From: Nectonema munidae
Lineage: Eukaryota; Nematomorpha; Nectonematoida; Nectonematidae
NCBI GenBank assembly: GCA_030549495.1
Contig: JAUIRK010000004.1
Span: 620,001 to 684,000, forward strand
Reading direction: 5' to 3'
DNA length: 64,000 nucleotides
Every line of letters begins with the position of its first letter. The stretch's first letter is position 1. The notes under the pieces are model-generated. The model made no database searches. It saw only the letters and a list, made by a program, of their open reading frames with translations, and had not been told where the DNA came from. Shown here one piece after another: positions 8,981-20,279 of the stretch. Both the position numbers and the translations under genes were made by a program.

Positions 8981-11900
8981 CCTCTAACTCCGTCCATGGG
9001 AACAGGAGGTTGAGTACTCTACATATAGATCTTGACTTAATCTTTCTTGGGTAAATCCGAGCATGCCAGCGCTTGTGCCGTCTGCAGAGATATGTACCGA
9101 CACCGGGTGCATGTAACGGTAACGAAATGTTCCGCACTGTTCGCCCTATCCTACCCCCTACCCTAAGGATCTTCCACATATTGTCGTCACTCAAGACGTC
9201 TATATGTGGAAGTCTATCGTCCCACAATAGCAGCAACCGGTCGTTCGACCCCAACTGGTAACCCCCCGAGTTCAGGGACAACCAGCGGTCGTAGAGAACG
9301 TAACTAAGGTGTCTAGCTAGGTACGAACTCTCCACTAGGCGCAAGATGTCTAGGGATGCATCACTTTTTGGATGCATTAACTGCTTAGGCAGGAGGGGTC
9401 CGCCCCAAGGCAGGTCAGGGTCATGCATGTAAGGAGTTAGAACTCCGCCTCCCGCAACCCTACCACTGGTAAGTCTAATAGAACCCACTGTGGTATGTCG
9501 TGAGAGACTAGTAGAGGGCGGTCCCCCTCTTCCCCCCTGCGAAGGCGTGGGTGGCCCCCCCCCCCACCTCCCTGGTAGTTGGAAGGTGAGAACCCTCTGG
9601 GGGGACCTCGCCGACGCCTGCGTTTGGGAGGGGGCCTCATTCGTTTCCCTGAGATGGATCTGGTTCCGGCGGGCTAATCACAGTCCCGGCACCTTCATCC
9701 CCCTAGGTTGAGTTCCCTCGTACATAGCTAGTACGTCAAAGGGACCCATGCTGCCGCCCACTATGGCAGACGCCGTAGGCAAGAGGCAGCCCACATTATC
9801 TAGATGCTTAAGAGCATCCCTCCGCACCATTGCCCATGGAGCTTGACCAAAAGCGCCGAAGCTAATGTGTGGCGCCAGATTCTGATCTGCCTGCCAGGAG
9901 TAGGATTTGATAACTCCCGGGAAATAGACATTCAAACCTGCAAAGTAGTCCTCTTCCGTCAGGGTAGGCCCCCCCTCTAACCCACCTGAATGTGAGTTTG
10001 CGGAGTAGGCCCTACCCCAAGTGCGGAAAACCAGCGGGTAGGGTGACCGGCGCGCCCAGAATTGGCTAAAGGCATTCATGAGCGACACGCCATACGGGAT
10101 GAACTTCCACGGAGTATTGGTCGTGCCGTCACGTATTGATTGGTAACCCCGGTCACCCATATCCGCATACCAGCCAGTTTGGTTCCCATTAGGTGTTATT
10201 TCCTCTCTGACACAGATTTTCACATTAGCCTCAAAGAGGCCCCAGGCCGCTGGCCACACAATCAGTGCCCACGCGACGCAAAGTGGGTTTAACACGTATG
10301 GGACGCGCCAACCCCATTCGCCAGCCCACTGTGTGTTGGCGCGCACATCTCCAATCTGGATAAAGTTAGAATTCCAGGAGTCCTGGAAAAAACCGGTGGG
10401 GCTAATAACCAGTTCCGAAACGTTCGCAATTTCCGAGCAAGCAATTCTGAAAATCAGAGGGCATTTCGACTTAACTTTGGCTGACATAAAAAGTGTTTGT
10501 TTCACATTTACCAGCCCTCTGCCGGGCCCCCTCTCATGCCGGCAATGTTGTTTATCTCTTGACCCCCTAGGTTATTGGTGTGTAAAGCCAAACCAACCCC
10601 AAGCGACACGACAGAGGCAAGGGCTGCCATGGCATCCCTATGGTACGCCATATCTTGACTTGCCAAGGGGGCGAAGTCCGCTGACAAGTATTGTGCCTTC
10701 TCAAAGGGGCGCGCGACCTTCAACCACCGCCATAATGGGTTGTGGTCACGCGGCGCTGCCCAGTGAAGCGTGGCAGCCCGCTCTATGGTAGGTAGATACC
10801 ACGTAGGACTACCTCTAGTGCCCCTCCATATTTGGTTGGCTATGACAGCCGCCTTGGTGTAGCCTCGGACTGCCATAGCCTCCTCGCCACGAGTGGCAGC
10901 CAACTGCACCAAAGTGGCTCGCATCTCCTCAGCCGTGAAATCAGCGATTGCGACCGCCCCGGGGTCCTGAGAATAATATATCGCAATGGGCATGCTTGGC
11001 CAGACAGTCTTATTAGTTCTAGGGCGCGGCTGCTCATCAGGCTCCGTCATGGCCTTCCCTGCACGCGAAATGTGACGCAAGCAGTTAACCTGCCTAGCTG
11101 TGAAATCCCGTGCCAAAACCACGATCCTCCGATTTTGTATATCGGCCTCAAGCAAGTTGGCGATGTTATTCTCATCGCCCCAAATCCTGACGAAGAAGTC
11201 GTCAGCCCCCACCGCTCGCCAAGTAATTGGGTATCCTGTGTGGGTAGCGGCCCACTCGTCGATCATGCGACGCATCTCAGCAAGAGCCCAGGCCTTAGCG
11301 TAGAGGGAGGAAGTGTCAGTGCGTTCTCGAGACAACTCGGGCAAAAGGTAGGCACTTATTGTAGGGCACGTTTATCTCAGCGCTAAGCGCTTCCGCCACC
11401 GCCCTCGCACTTATGTTATTTGCATCCTGCATATAGGCCTGTATGCACGACAAGCTCATTGCCTCCTCGGCGATGGCATACTGCGTGGAAATGTTGAAAT
11501 CCGGTGAGTCGGCATTCACCCATTTGGTGAATACTCCTCGCATCTGCTGCTCGCGCGACGCACCCCACTGATCATTCACAGCCACGATGCTGCTAACCCA
11601 TAGGGTTAACTTGTCATTGGGCACCCCGACTATGTGGGGGTTATCCCTTAATATGCCAGACAGTTTTCGATTCACATTTTGCTCAATATCAAAAGCGATG
11701 AGTTTCACGCAGGTAATCCCCGCACCCTCTCCCTCAATTGAATGGTCCCCGAAGTGAATTCGGGTAGCAGAATTATATGTAGGAGGGCGAGAAGTGGGAA
11801 CTTCACCCCCTAAACCAGCTTTCTTCCCCCTGCGTCTTCGCTTACGCTTGGACAGGCCAGGCAACGGAAGTGGTGCAGAAGGCACCGTGGTAGGTCTTTG

Positions 11901-12559
11901 ATAAATGTCAGGGATCTCAAAAGCATCAGTGAGCTGTCCCACTGTCCTGAATTTGGGCTTATAAGCCACCATCCTATTTAAGAGGTTTGGCATGGGGCAG
12001 CAAGAAAATGTGTCCCAGAAGGAGCGCTTTCGCGATGGTACCTCCCATTCAACTGAACTCGCACGGCCAGGGAGATGAAGCCATACAACTTCAGTCCATG
12101 ACCGGCCCTTGCCCGCACCCTCAGGAGAGATTTGGGCTAACCTATTTTCCTCATCCAACAATATAGCAGCGCGACACGAACATTTATTGTATCCCGGTAA
12201 AGATGATACAACCAAGTCCATATAGCGCCCTGCCGCTACTCTAGCCCAATTTGGGACCATAAGCCCCGACCCTGCAACTATGTCCAAACACCCACAGTCA
12301 TCCAGGTGGGGTTCAGCAAAACTCGACATCCAGCGCATGCCCGCCATCCCAGATTTGGGTTGGACGGGACCACACCCCCCGAGTGACGACACAGAAAAGG
12401 GGGTGCCTGTCACCGGTTTTCTCATTCTCCTTGCCCACCCGACGCGGACGCCAGCTTGGGCTATTCTCAAATAATTGTTACCACTAATGTCTTCCCCCAG
12501 TGCGTGGCCACTGGTAGTAGTGCCGCTTGTTCCTTCCTCCAGCGCACGGCCGCCGGCTG
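8981..12559 (-). other. Endogenous toti-like dsRNA virus fossil (capsid region)
   Basis: A block of much higher G+C than anything around it sits inside piggyBac #1. It holds several long minus-strand open segments (about 11.3-12.55 kb, 10.5-11.3 kb, 9.7-10.5 kb and 9.0-9.5 kb). They have no transposase, reverse-transcriptase or cellular domain I know, are rich in W, P, N and A, and include a basic patch (KRKRRRRGKK). Composition, order and length fit the capsid ORF of a totivirus-like dsRNA virus as found endogenised in arthropods, but this family call is recognition, not a search result. It is broken, with roughly three or four breaks. It must be younger than the piggyBac copy it interrupts. 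I see no target duplication. Confidence 0.5.
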
Positions 12560-12838
12560 TAAAAAAAAATCTGATTGCTGAAATTTTGTCATTACTATTT
12601 CTAAATCTTTTATCATCGAAACATATAAATAAATGTATAACATAAAACATGTCTCTTGAAAGTGCAGCTTTCAAAAATGGTTCGCCTTGCTTTTCTGAAA
12701 AAAGGTACTTTAGACTAATAGACTGATTTTTCGAGTGTCCTATGTGTAGAATGCAAGCGAAGTAGGCCAATAAATTGCTAACATCAAATCGTTGGTAAGC
12801 AGTAAGCAGACTAACATGTTTAGGTTCAGCACTACTAA
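12560..12838 (-). pseudogene. piggyBac #1 transposase, N-terminal part of exon 2
   Basis: The frame reads LLAYFACILHIGHSKNQSIS, then EPFLKAALSRDMFYVIHLFI, FDDKRFRNSNDKISAIR. It matches residues about 125-200 of piggyBac #3 (SYFATLLYIG ... FLKAAIGRDMFTLIQIFIRF ... DKISPIR). It breaks off at the border of the GC-rich insert, and about four residues are missing relative to the part at 8980. A TTTTCTTAG before the first homologous codon (about 12836) is in the place of the splice acceptor seen in #2-#4. Confidence 0.8.
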
Positions 12839-12899
12839 GAAAACTGCCAGTTTACACAAATGGATATAAAACTAAAAATACTTACTCGTAATTGTAAGT

Positions 12900-13610
12900 A
12901 AATGACTTGCTTTCCTTAATAACAAATTTTCAAATCCTTTTCCTATCAAAAGTGTTTTGATGTTAGGATCGAAATCTTGCAAGGAAATTGTTTCAAGGTT
13001 CAATGGCAGCTCAAAATTTGTGAAATAGTGATTGGAAAAAAATTAGTGATCCTATTTTTTGTTCTTTGAAATATAAATGCTTAGATTAAAATCTCATTGT
13101 TTGAAAACTCCAAAGTGGCCCATATCTCTTCAGTTGAAGAGGGTAATGAAGAAGAAAATGAAGTTTAGGGCGTATTTTTTTCCGAATTGTTCTATGTATA
13201 AATCAAAAAATTCTTCAATGAAATCCTCAAGTATCATGATCCTAGGTATGTCAATTTCAAAAGAGATTAGTATGTTGAGAATGTCTAGCAACTTAAGTAA
13301 AATTTTGAATTCTATTATATTTATTGGTATATGTCTGTGCAAAATATTAGGCAGAAATCTGATTAAGCAGCAGTTTAGAGAAGCAGTTTGCACAATTCTA
13401 ATTTTCTTGTTTATATGCTTGAACAAATATGGTTTGTCAGTTAAATCACTGTGAGTAAAAGGGAAATTTTGCAAAAGCAAATTAATCGTTTCAATGCTAA
13501 ATACGATTTTTCAATTTAACTTTCAACAACAGAAATTACCCAAGGAACAGCACCCTCAAAAATATCATGGTATGTCAGAGGGCATATTTTGAGTAACATG
13601 AAAAATCTTA
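12900..13610 (-). pseudogene. Decayed DNA transposase of the HDxxEG / RFxSKH type
   Basis: Several frames in order give YHDIFEGAVPWVISVV, FTHSDLTDKPYLF, a helical stretch (LLDILNILISFEIDIPRIM, then DFIEEFFDLY), and RYGPLWSFQTMRF-stop-SKHLYFK. The series HDxLEG, then GPxWxxxxMRFESKHxxFK is typical of a metazoan transposase-like protein family that I associate with CACTA/EnSpm elements. At least three frameshifts or stops are present. It is not related in sequence to the CACTA-like protein at 53-54.8 kb. Confidence 0.45.
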
Positions 13611-13614
13611 AGGA

Positions 13615-14460
13615 ATTAAAAATACTATCATATTTAACTCCCAACATTGAAGATAATTTACTATCAAACTCAAGCATCGAAAGATTTGAGTCAAGGGAGT
13701 TCTCAAAGAAGAAATTGTGTATGTTTGACAGTGACTTCTCAATCTAAAAACTGGTATTTTATTTTTAAACCCAACATTATGAAAACAAGAGTACCCTTTA
13801 TGCCAACCTTCACAGTGATTGTTAGTTCTTATTTTTCTATAATAAACATTCCACATGCTTGGGTGAGAATATTGCATCCAAGTTTTTTCAAAATAAGCGT
13901 AAAAATCTTGCATGCTGAGAGTGTTTACTATTAAAACTTTTATTCTTTTGTAAACTTTTTCAACCTTGAGGAAAGCGTATATTCATTAAAAAAACCCAGC
14001 AAGAATAAAATATAGTTACTTCATTCAAAGGAAGAAAAGCTAAAGAAAGTAATAATCTTATAGTTGTTCGGAAAGTGACGTTCTTCGAGTACTTCACTTT
14101 ATACCCTTGATTCGCAAAATTTTTGTATATTGTAGAGGTGTAGTATAAAAATTTTAGTGAAAAATACCTTTTTAGATGCATTCATGATAGCAACTTCAAA
14201 GTCTCCTGGGTTAATTCCTAATTCTTTCAAGTGTTTAAAAATTATTCTGAAATGATAGAAAATTTTGTTCTTACAAATTTTACACATTTTAAAAACAAAT
14301 CCTTTAAAGGTTTTTCTTTTTTATCTGGTGTCAGGCTGTAAACAATTGGAATTTGATATGTATAAAAAAAACATTGACTGAATATTTGTGTGAAATTCGG
14401 TCGACACTTTTTAAAGGTCCCATCGACAAATATTTCATTAATATTTATCATTATCAAACA
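13615..14460 (-). pseudogene. MULE transposase A
   Basis: Segments in order: EIFVDGTFKKCRPNFTQIF (first Asp of the MULE DDE domain), IPIVYSLTPDKK, LGINPGDFEVAIMNASKKV (second Asp), YKNFANQGYKVKY, LLLSLAFLPLNEV, WNVYYRKIRTNNHCEGWHKGY (the TNNxxEGWH signature). The frame changes at two places, after NASKK and after the FLP segment. A GTATTT next to NASKK could be an intron donor, so these may be introns rather than lesions. The N-terminal FLYWCH-type zinc finger is not visible here. Confidence 0.7.
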
Positions 14461-15300
14461 ATATCTAATAATACGAAATCAAGTTAATCCAAAAAAAAAA
14501 TAAAAAAAAACCTCAACACAAAAAGCAAAGCAGTCTTTTATTATTGTCAAGCATCATATCAATTTGCAGGAAAACGTCTCCAGTTCATCTTTTATCAAAA
14601 GTAAAATTATCAATAATAAACATCATCTTAAAGTTAAAAAATAAGAACAAATTGTTTGCGTTGCAAAACTAAAGTAAAGAGAAGCGATGAGGATAGACTT
14701 TAAGTTATATAATTAAACTTATTACGTAACACTAACTTTCTTTGATAACAGATTTTAACGGTTCCAGGAAACTTTCCCTACATGTAAAATTTGGTTCTAG
14801 GAAAAAAAGGCCTTTACTACATCATACCACTTTGCAGCAAAAGATAATTACAGTGGCGTCACGCTAACATCGCTGCTAAGTCGGCAATTTCAAAGTTTCT
14901 TGCAAATCATATTGCAGTGGCATATTAATATAACTATTACTACATCGCTCCAAGGCATGCAAAACCTCTCTGCAGCAATAAACAGACTTTTTGCCCGCAT
15001 GCAACATCAATACAAATCTTGGATTTTAAAAAAATAAAGCAAACAAATTTACATACAACAAATCTTCATATATCTAAAATTTTCTAAAAAAAATTATTTC
15101 AAATTTTTCTTACACATCAAATAAAAATCCAGTATATATCTTTTTAAACGTTATTTTATAAAATATATACATAATATCAAACTTTTTACTCTTTAATTAA
15201 TTAAATAGGGTAAATTAGTATAACTTTATAATAAATTGCAACATATTTTACAACTATAAAATTTTCAACTATATCTAAAAGATGAAATAAAAATAAGTAA
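14461..15300. other. AT-rich spacer
   Basis: No gene, repeat or element end is seen. Confidence 0.45.
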
Positions 15301-15830
15301 AAACAAAACTTTATTAATTTTGAAATTATTTTAACAAAGAGTCTATAGAAAAAGGAATATGATTGTCCTTAATTTTAAAAAAATTAATTTTATCAAACTC
15401 ATTTCCTTCTATTTGAAGACTTTTAGACTTCATTATTAATGAAGAAACTTTTTTTTAATAGGAAAGAACATTTTTTGTTGCAAAAAATCTTCTTTAGCTT
15501 CTTTTAAAAACTTTTATTCATCTTCTTTTGAAGCAGCTAATCTTTTCCCACATTCAATTTGGTCAATTTCATTTCTTATTTTAGTTTCTTCTTTTTTAAA
15601 AAATTCAAGAACTTCCCAAATATTTGGGTATTCAACGGGTAATGAACTTCGTAAGCTTAAATATAAGAAAAAATGCATAACTTTTTTGACATATAATAAA
15701 GATTGCCCATTATGCCAACCCTCGCAGTGATTATTAGTTCTAACTTTTCTATCAAAAACATTCCATATATTTGGAGGAATAACCATGTTTTTCAAAATAC
15801 TTAAAAAAATCTTTCAAATTTTTTTTTCTT
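15300..15830 (-). pseudogene. MULE transposase B, C-terminal fragment
   Basis: The open piece at 15514-15795 reads IWNVFDRKVRTNNHCEGWHN, then YPNIWEVLEFFKKEETKIRNEIDQIECGKR, the C-terminal region of MULE transposases. Homologous, frameshifted sequence continues to about 15340. It closely matches MULE C at 20.6-21.2 kb. Its catalytic part may be the split fragment at 16.8/20.0 kb. Confidence 0.65.
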
Positions 15831-16160
15831 TTGTCAAAACTTTAATTCTTTTATAAATAATATCAACCTAAACACATAAATTATTAATGAAAAAATTGTA
15901 TACTGATACTATGTAATAAAAAAATTAAATGTTCAAATAAATGATTATATAAAATAGTAAATCAGGCACACATTTTGATTTGTTTGATATATATAGAACA
16001 AATAAGACTATTTTTTCTTTTAAACATGATTTTGTTAAATTAAATATTGCCTAAATAATATTTATATAAGTAAAACATATTGTGCCAAAATATGGAACAC
16101 TGGGTAAATATGGGTTAAAGTGACTGTGCATAAGTGTTAATAGGAATTAAAATTTTAAGG
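15831..16160. other. AT-rich spacer
   Basis: I see nothing supportable. Confidence 0.4.
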
Positions 16161-16162
16161 AC

Positions 16163-16290
16163 CTTGAACAGGAGATTCAAAACAAATATGAACTGTTTTC
16201 ACCTGAAAATATTGTCGATGCACCAACATTAAATATATTTAAAAATAGATTAGACTTCCATTGGAGTCATCCCAAGTTTTTACACTTGTG
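16163..16290 (+). pseudogene. LINE ORF2 C-terminal tail
   Basis: The plus frame reads LFSPENIVDAPTLNIFKNRLDFHWSH and stops at about 16290. An ending of the form APTxNxFKNRLDxHW is a recurrent C-terminal signature of CR1/Jockey-like LINE ORF2 proteins. This is a 5'-truncated LINE fragment of about 130 bp. Confidence 0.5.
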
Positions 16291-16735
16291 ATATTTCGTC
16301 TTATGAAAACTCAAATATCTCATTTTTTGAAGTTATTATTTTTAGATGCAATTTTCATAGTTTTGAACAACCTTCTTTTTGCTTAATAAAACATGTTATG
16401 TTATGAACAATTTTTTCTGTATTAGCATCGAGAGACTTTGAGCTTCGATACTGATTTCGTGATTATTATCGGATAAAGAACATTCTTTAAAAAGATATGA
16501 AAGATTTTCGTAGTTTTTGACAATAGAGTTGATTAAATCAAAATGTCCTGTCCATCTTTGATCCATAATCCCTTGAATTTTCCCTCCATCATATATTTTC
16601 TCAACATTAGGCTTTCTCATAAAATTGTAAAACACACAGTAATGCATCTTAAAACTTCATATATAGAATTCAAAGCATTAATCACAACAAGATGAAGCCG
16701 TTGATTCAGGCAATGTAAAAAAGGAAGAAAATAAT
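16291..16735 (-). pseudogene. hAT transposase fragment (ZMYM1-like)
   Basis: The minus strand near 16640-16735 reads HCLNQRLHLVVINAL. Then 16396-16647 gives FYNFMRKPNVEKIY and DQRWTGHFDLINSIVKNYENL. C.HxLNLVL followed by a TRW-type block is the central region of hAT transposases similar to ZMYM1. There are frameshifts and neither end of the element is visible. Confidence 0.55.
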
Positions 16736-16740
16736 AGGAA

Positions 16741-16802
16741 GTCGGGGGGCACAAGAGGAAGTTGAGGGGGGGGGGGGGCACGCCCCCTTCTCGCTACGGC
16801 CC
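16741..16802. repeat. G-rich hAT-like terminus fragment
   Basis: A run of about 13 G and CACGCCCCCTTCTCGCTACG form a G/C-rich patch. Read on the minus strand it resembles GGGCCGTAGCGAG termini of hAT elements. It separates the hAT fragment from the MULE fragment. Confidence 0.35.
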
Positions 16803-17108
16803 TTATTGCATGTATTGTAAAAATTTGCATAAAATGTTTAGGCGACTTTTAAATGTTCCGTCAATGTAAATTGCTTCAACATTACAAGCACTTTTCAAAT
16901 GATTAACCCTCGCACTACATACCCCGTGCATTTTCTCCGCGACACAGTTATTTTTGCATTTTATAGGAAACTTTCAATGAACGAAAACCATATGAAGAAA
17001 ACGTAAATTTCCAAAAGCAACCCGTGGATCGATTAAAGAAAAATTTTGGAAAAAATTATTATTACTACTTAAAATTTTGATTACATTCACAAAATTAACA
17101 CCAAAATT

Positions 17109-17122
17109 ATAGATGGCGTTAA
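17109..17122 (+). promoter_or_regulatory. Subterminal motif, left end of piggyBac #2
   Basis: ATAGATGGCGTTAA, starting 203 bp inside the left terminus. Found at similar places in #3 and #4. Possible transposase or host-factor binding site. Confidence 0.55.
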
Positions 17123-17246
17123 TCTAATATTGTATACGGGCACTTTAAAATATAAACCTTTGAAAAAATTTTATATTAGAAACTAAGTAAAAAAATAGAA
17201 TTAAATTTTATTTATTTTTTTATAAAAGAGTAATAAAAAAAACTTT

Positions 17247-18956
17247 TCATATACAACTTGAGCAGGCAGTTTTTGAATGGTTCTTGCAGATGAAACGAGA
17301 ACACTTAGAACAAGTTCTTGTTGTTTTATTTCTTTTATTCAAACATATATAGCAAGCCCCTCTTTTTGAACTTGATTCTTCATTTGTATCATCTTTATAT
17401 CCATAAAAAGATAATAAAAACTTAATTTGTATAGGAAGTTCAAGAATTGTTGCTCTCACTTTCATGCATTCTTCAGCCAGACGAAAACAAAGTTTTTTTA
17501 TAAAAAAATTTCTACCACTTTGTTTAGAGTTAGGAAAATTTTCGGGTAAGTTGTATCGTGATACAATCCATGTGTTAAGACAAGTAATGTCTAAATAATT
17601 ACAGAATGCTGCTAAAGGCCATCTTCTACATGGTTTGTATGATCTGTAGTTTCTTATCATCCTATTAGCAGCATCTACCCCTGATTTAAATTTGTTGTAG
17701 TAAAGTAAACTTACAGGTTTAGAATGTTCTCCCATTGTTTCTATGTTTTTATGTTGGGACGATAAAACGTAAACTACTTTAAAGTTTTTTCTGGCATGTC
17801 TCCTAGGTATGTAAGCACTAAGAGAGGCATAGTCCGAATAAACTGTTTTACTTTCGCATTCAGCAAGTTTTAAGGTCTTGAGATAATCAGCTTTCAATAT
17901 TCTTGGGATGAATCTTTTGTTTCCGTTTACAGTACCACATAGAGTTATATCCTTTGTTTGACACCAAACTACTAAATCATGGCTGGTAAAAAATCTATCT
18001 GTGAAAATACCACATCCAGAAGAGACTTGAGTATCTTCAATAAGCCTTTTACAAATATTTATGGCTGAAAAATAAGTACGGTCTGACAGACCAGAAATAT
18101 AAATTTCTGGCATCAAACAGTAATAATACTCAGCATCGTTTATATGATAATATTTCAGGCCAGTGACCCGGCTTTTTAGGATCATATATTTTCAACGGAC
18201 AACGTCCCCTAAAGCTGACAAGTTGTTCATCTTTAGTTAAGTGTGAGTGAGGTGTCCAGTAAAATGAAAAAACCTTACGAAAATGATCATGTATTTTTCT
18301 TATTGGACTTAACTTATCATTTTTATCTCTTTCACTTTTATCATCAAATGTAATAAAAATATGTATAAGTGTAAACATATTTCTGCCTATGCACGCTCTT
18401 AAAAAGGGATTTCCATGAGAAGAAAAAAGATCTGATATTTTAACCTTCTGGTCACCGTTTTGCCCAACATAGAGTAATGAAGAAAAATATGAAAGCAAAT
18501 GAAAGATCTGAAAATTTTGATAGTATGTCTTTAAATTCAAGTGTTTAGGCTTAGGAGACCTAAAATATTTAGTCTTACTACATAAAATAATTAAAAAGAA
18601 AAAACTTACGAGTAGTTTTTCCCCATCTTGTTCAAAGTCATCTTATAAATATATGTGATCAAATTGACGTCAAAGAACAATTTAAATATTTCTAAAATGT
18701 CTTTCGTTCTTTTCATTGTTCCCTTAGGGCCATGTGGATCTCTTATGGTGTTTCTTATATTTGCCCTAGGAGTTCTGCCAAAGATTGAAGAACTTGATTC
18801 CCATGAAAAAATAGTCTTGTCAGGCGCAATTAAACTAACCTCAATAACTTCTGTAGTCTCTGAACATGAGGATTCAGAACTTGAAAAAGAACTTACATCA
18901 GAGTCAGAGTCGGAGAAACTCATATCAACAGATGAGGAGGAAGCAGAAGAACTCAT
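17247..18956 (-). pseudogene. piggyBac #2 transposase, one frameshift
   Basis: Exon 1 (18610-18956) encodes a Ser/Asp-rich N-terminus, then LIAPDKTIFSWES and FGRTPRANIRNT and ends in KMGKNYS. A 50-nt intron (18560-18609, GTAAG...TTTTAG) interrupts the Ser codon. Exon 2 (17247-18559) has HLTKDEQLVSFRGRCP (first Asp; Lys replaces the usual Ile/Val), GIFTDRFFTSHDL (second Asp), FKSGVDAANRMI and WPLAAFCNYLDI (third Asp and following), and a C-terminal cluster CYICLNKRNKT ... CSKCSRFICKNHS ... CSSCI. A 1-2-nt indel near 18156 (after KKPGH) breaks the frame. Otherwise the length matches #3. Confidence 0.88.
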
Positions 18957-19721
18957 ACACAATTTTGAAAAGAGGAAAAACAATGAGGGAAAACGAAAGA
19001 AAGAAAAACAGGAGAAACCGCAATTGGAAAGCGAACGAGATCAAACGAGAAAAAAACAATAGGAGTGAAGAAAGCAGAATTGTATGGAATGAAACTATAA
19101 ATTCAATCCAATAACGAAAGAATCAATAATTATGATTGAATATTGGCTTGAGTTGAAAACAATATAAGAAAGCAAACACAGATAGAAATGAAAAATGTAA
19201 ACTGAGATGGATTGTTTTGAAATATGGATAAACAACAACTGGTAGATAAATATTGAATTATATACATTCTAATCATATTATATACCATGCTTCAAGCATA
19301 AAATATAAAGAGAATTGTATGATTGTTTATCATTTGTAAAGGTATGGTAAATATTCACATGAGAAACTCATGATTGAGCGTGGTTAGATGGTGACGTATT
19401 TTCATAGATAAATGAACTATGAGCAGCTTGGCAGAGTAGATATAAATAAAACTTTTCGTTGAGAGAGAGGAATACATAATTTTCTCTCATTGTCGGACAT
19501 GAAAATCATTTTTTCTCAAAATATGAAGAAAAAAAAACCCAATTTTTATTATGATAAAAGGGCAAGATTTAGTTATCCAACGTACTTGATAAGTTTAGTC
19601 CTTATCCAGTTTCTTAGTTAACTTAAAAAATAGGAAAGCTGAATTTGAATTAAGTTTTATAAAGGATTTTGAGTACCTTTTACCAGATACGTGCATTTCG
19701 ATTTATGGAATCATTTAAAAT

Positions 19722-19735
19722 ATAGATGGCGTTAA
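19722..19735 (+). promoter_or_regulatory. Subterminal motif, right end of piggyBac #2
   Basis: ATAGATGGCGTTAA again on the plus strand, ending 257 bp before the right terminus. It is a direct repeat of the left-end copy, not an inverted one. Confidence 0.55.
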
Positions 19736-20279
19736 ATCAAAATTTTTAAAAGTAGAAAAAGTTTGTAAATATAAGTTTTCTAATGAATTTAGATTCTCTA
19801 TATCACATAAAAATTAATATTAAGTCAAGTTGAATTTTATTTAATAATAACAAAACAATCTAGTTCATTGTTTACAATTTTTCGAATTTACTTCATTCAA
19901 TTTTTATTTCCTAAGTATATATTTAAAATTTGCGGATAAAATACATTGAGTACGTATTCGGAGTAAGTGCAGAAGGACATGTAGTGCGAGGGTTAAAGAC
20001 TTCATCATAAAAAATAATGGTTCTTTCATTATCAAAGATGGCATCATATTGTTTAAATAATGTCCGCGAGCAAAAAATGATATTTTTCAGGGATGCTGAA
20101 ATAAATACTATCTGGATTTTTTCACGTTTTCTATCATACCTTATGTTACTTATTTGTTTTTTTAACAGACATTTTTTATCAGCACTGATTGTAGAAATAT
20201 TTTCTCTATTAAAAAACAAAAACAAACTTAGCAAGAAACTTGTTGATTTAAAACTATTTCTCGCTTTATTTTTTATTTA

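Larger units (their letters stand above)
6218..12838 (-). mobile_element. piggyBac #1, interrupted and missing its right end
   Basis: A TTAA (6214-6217) is followed by CCCTCGCACTACGG, the left terminus shared in form with piggyBac #2. The transposase C-terminal part lies at 7933-8980 and a more N-terminal part at 12560-12838, split by a GC-rich insert. A SINE-like pair (6545-6750) and a MITE (7266-7888) lie between terminus and gene. No matching right end, and no exon 1 like that of its relatives, is visible. Confidence 0.65.
16907..19992 (-). mobile_element. piggyBac #2
   Basis: The element is flanked by TTAA (16903-16906 and 19993-19996). Its termini are CCCTCGCACTACAT on the left and the inverted complement on the right (ATGTAGTGCGAGGG). 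It is 3,086 bp and carries one transposase gene on the minus strand. The motif ATAGATGGCGTTAA lies about 200 bp from the left end and about 257 bp from the right end, in the same orientation. A frameshift in the gene makes this copy non-autonomous, although both ends are intact. Confidence 0.9.
16803..20275 (-). pseudogene. MULE fragment split by piggyBac #2
   Basis: Two blocks, 19993-20275 and 16803-16906, form one MULE segment when the piggyBac between them is ignored. The right block has KKQISNIRYDRKREKIQIVF and YDAIFDNERTIIFYDEVF. The left block continues in frame with HLKSACNVEAIYIDGTFKS, the first-Asp motif of the DDE domain. The insertion site is a TTAA, as required by piggyBac. The MULE was already broken: a stop follows soon after the Asp motif. 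Confidence 0.65.

Noticed and set aside
10333-11386. Plus-strand open frames of 150-184 residues in the GC-rich block
   Set aside because: Antisense to the longer minus-strand segments; GC-rich DNA has few stops. No domain.
12840-12905. Exon 1 of piggyBac #1 and the shared intron
   Set aside because: A CGAGTAAGT donor-like site is present, but the sequence to its right reads as the neighbouring transposase remnant and not as piggyBac exon 1.
18655-19062. Plus-strand charged ORF with SESESEKLISTDEEE
   Set aside because: Antisense to the Ser/Asp-rich exon 1 of piggyBac #2.
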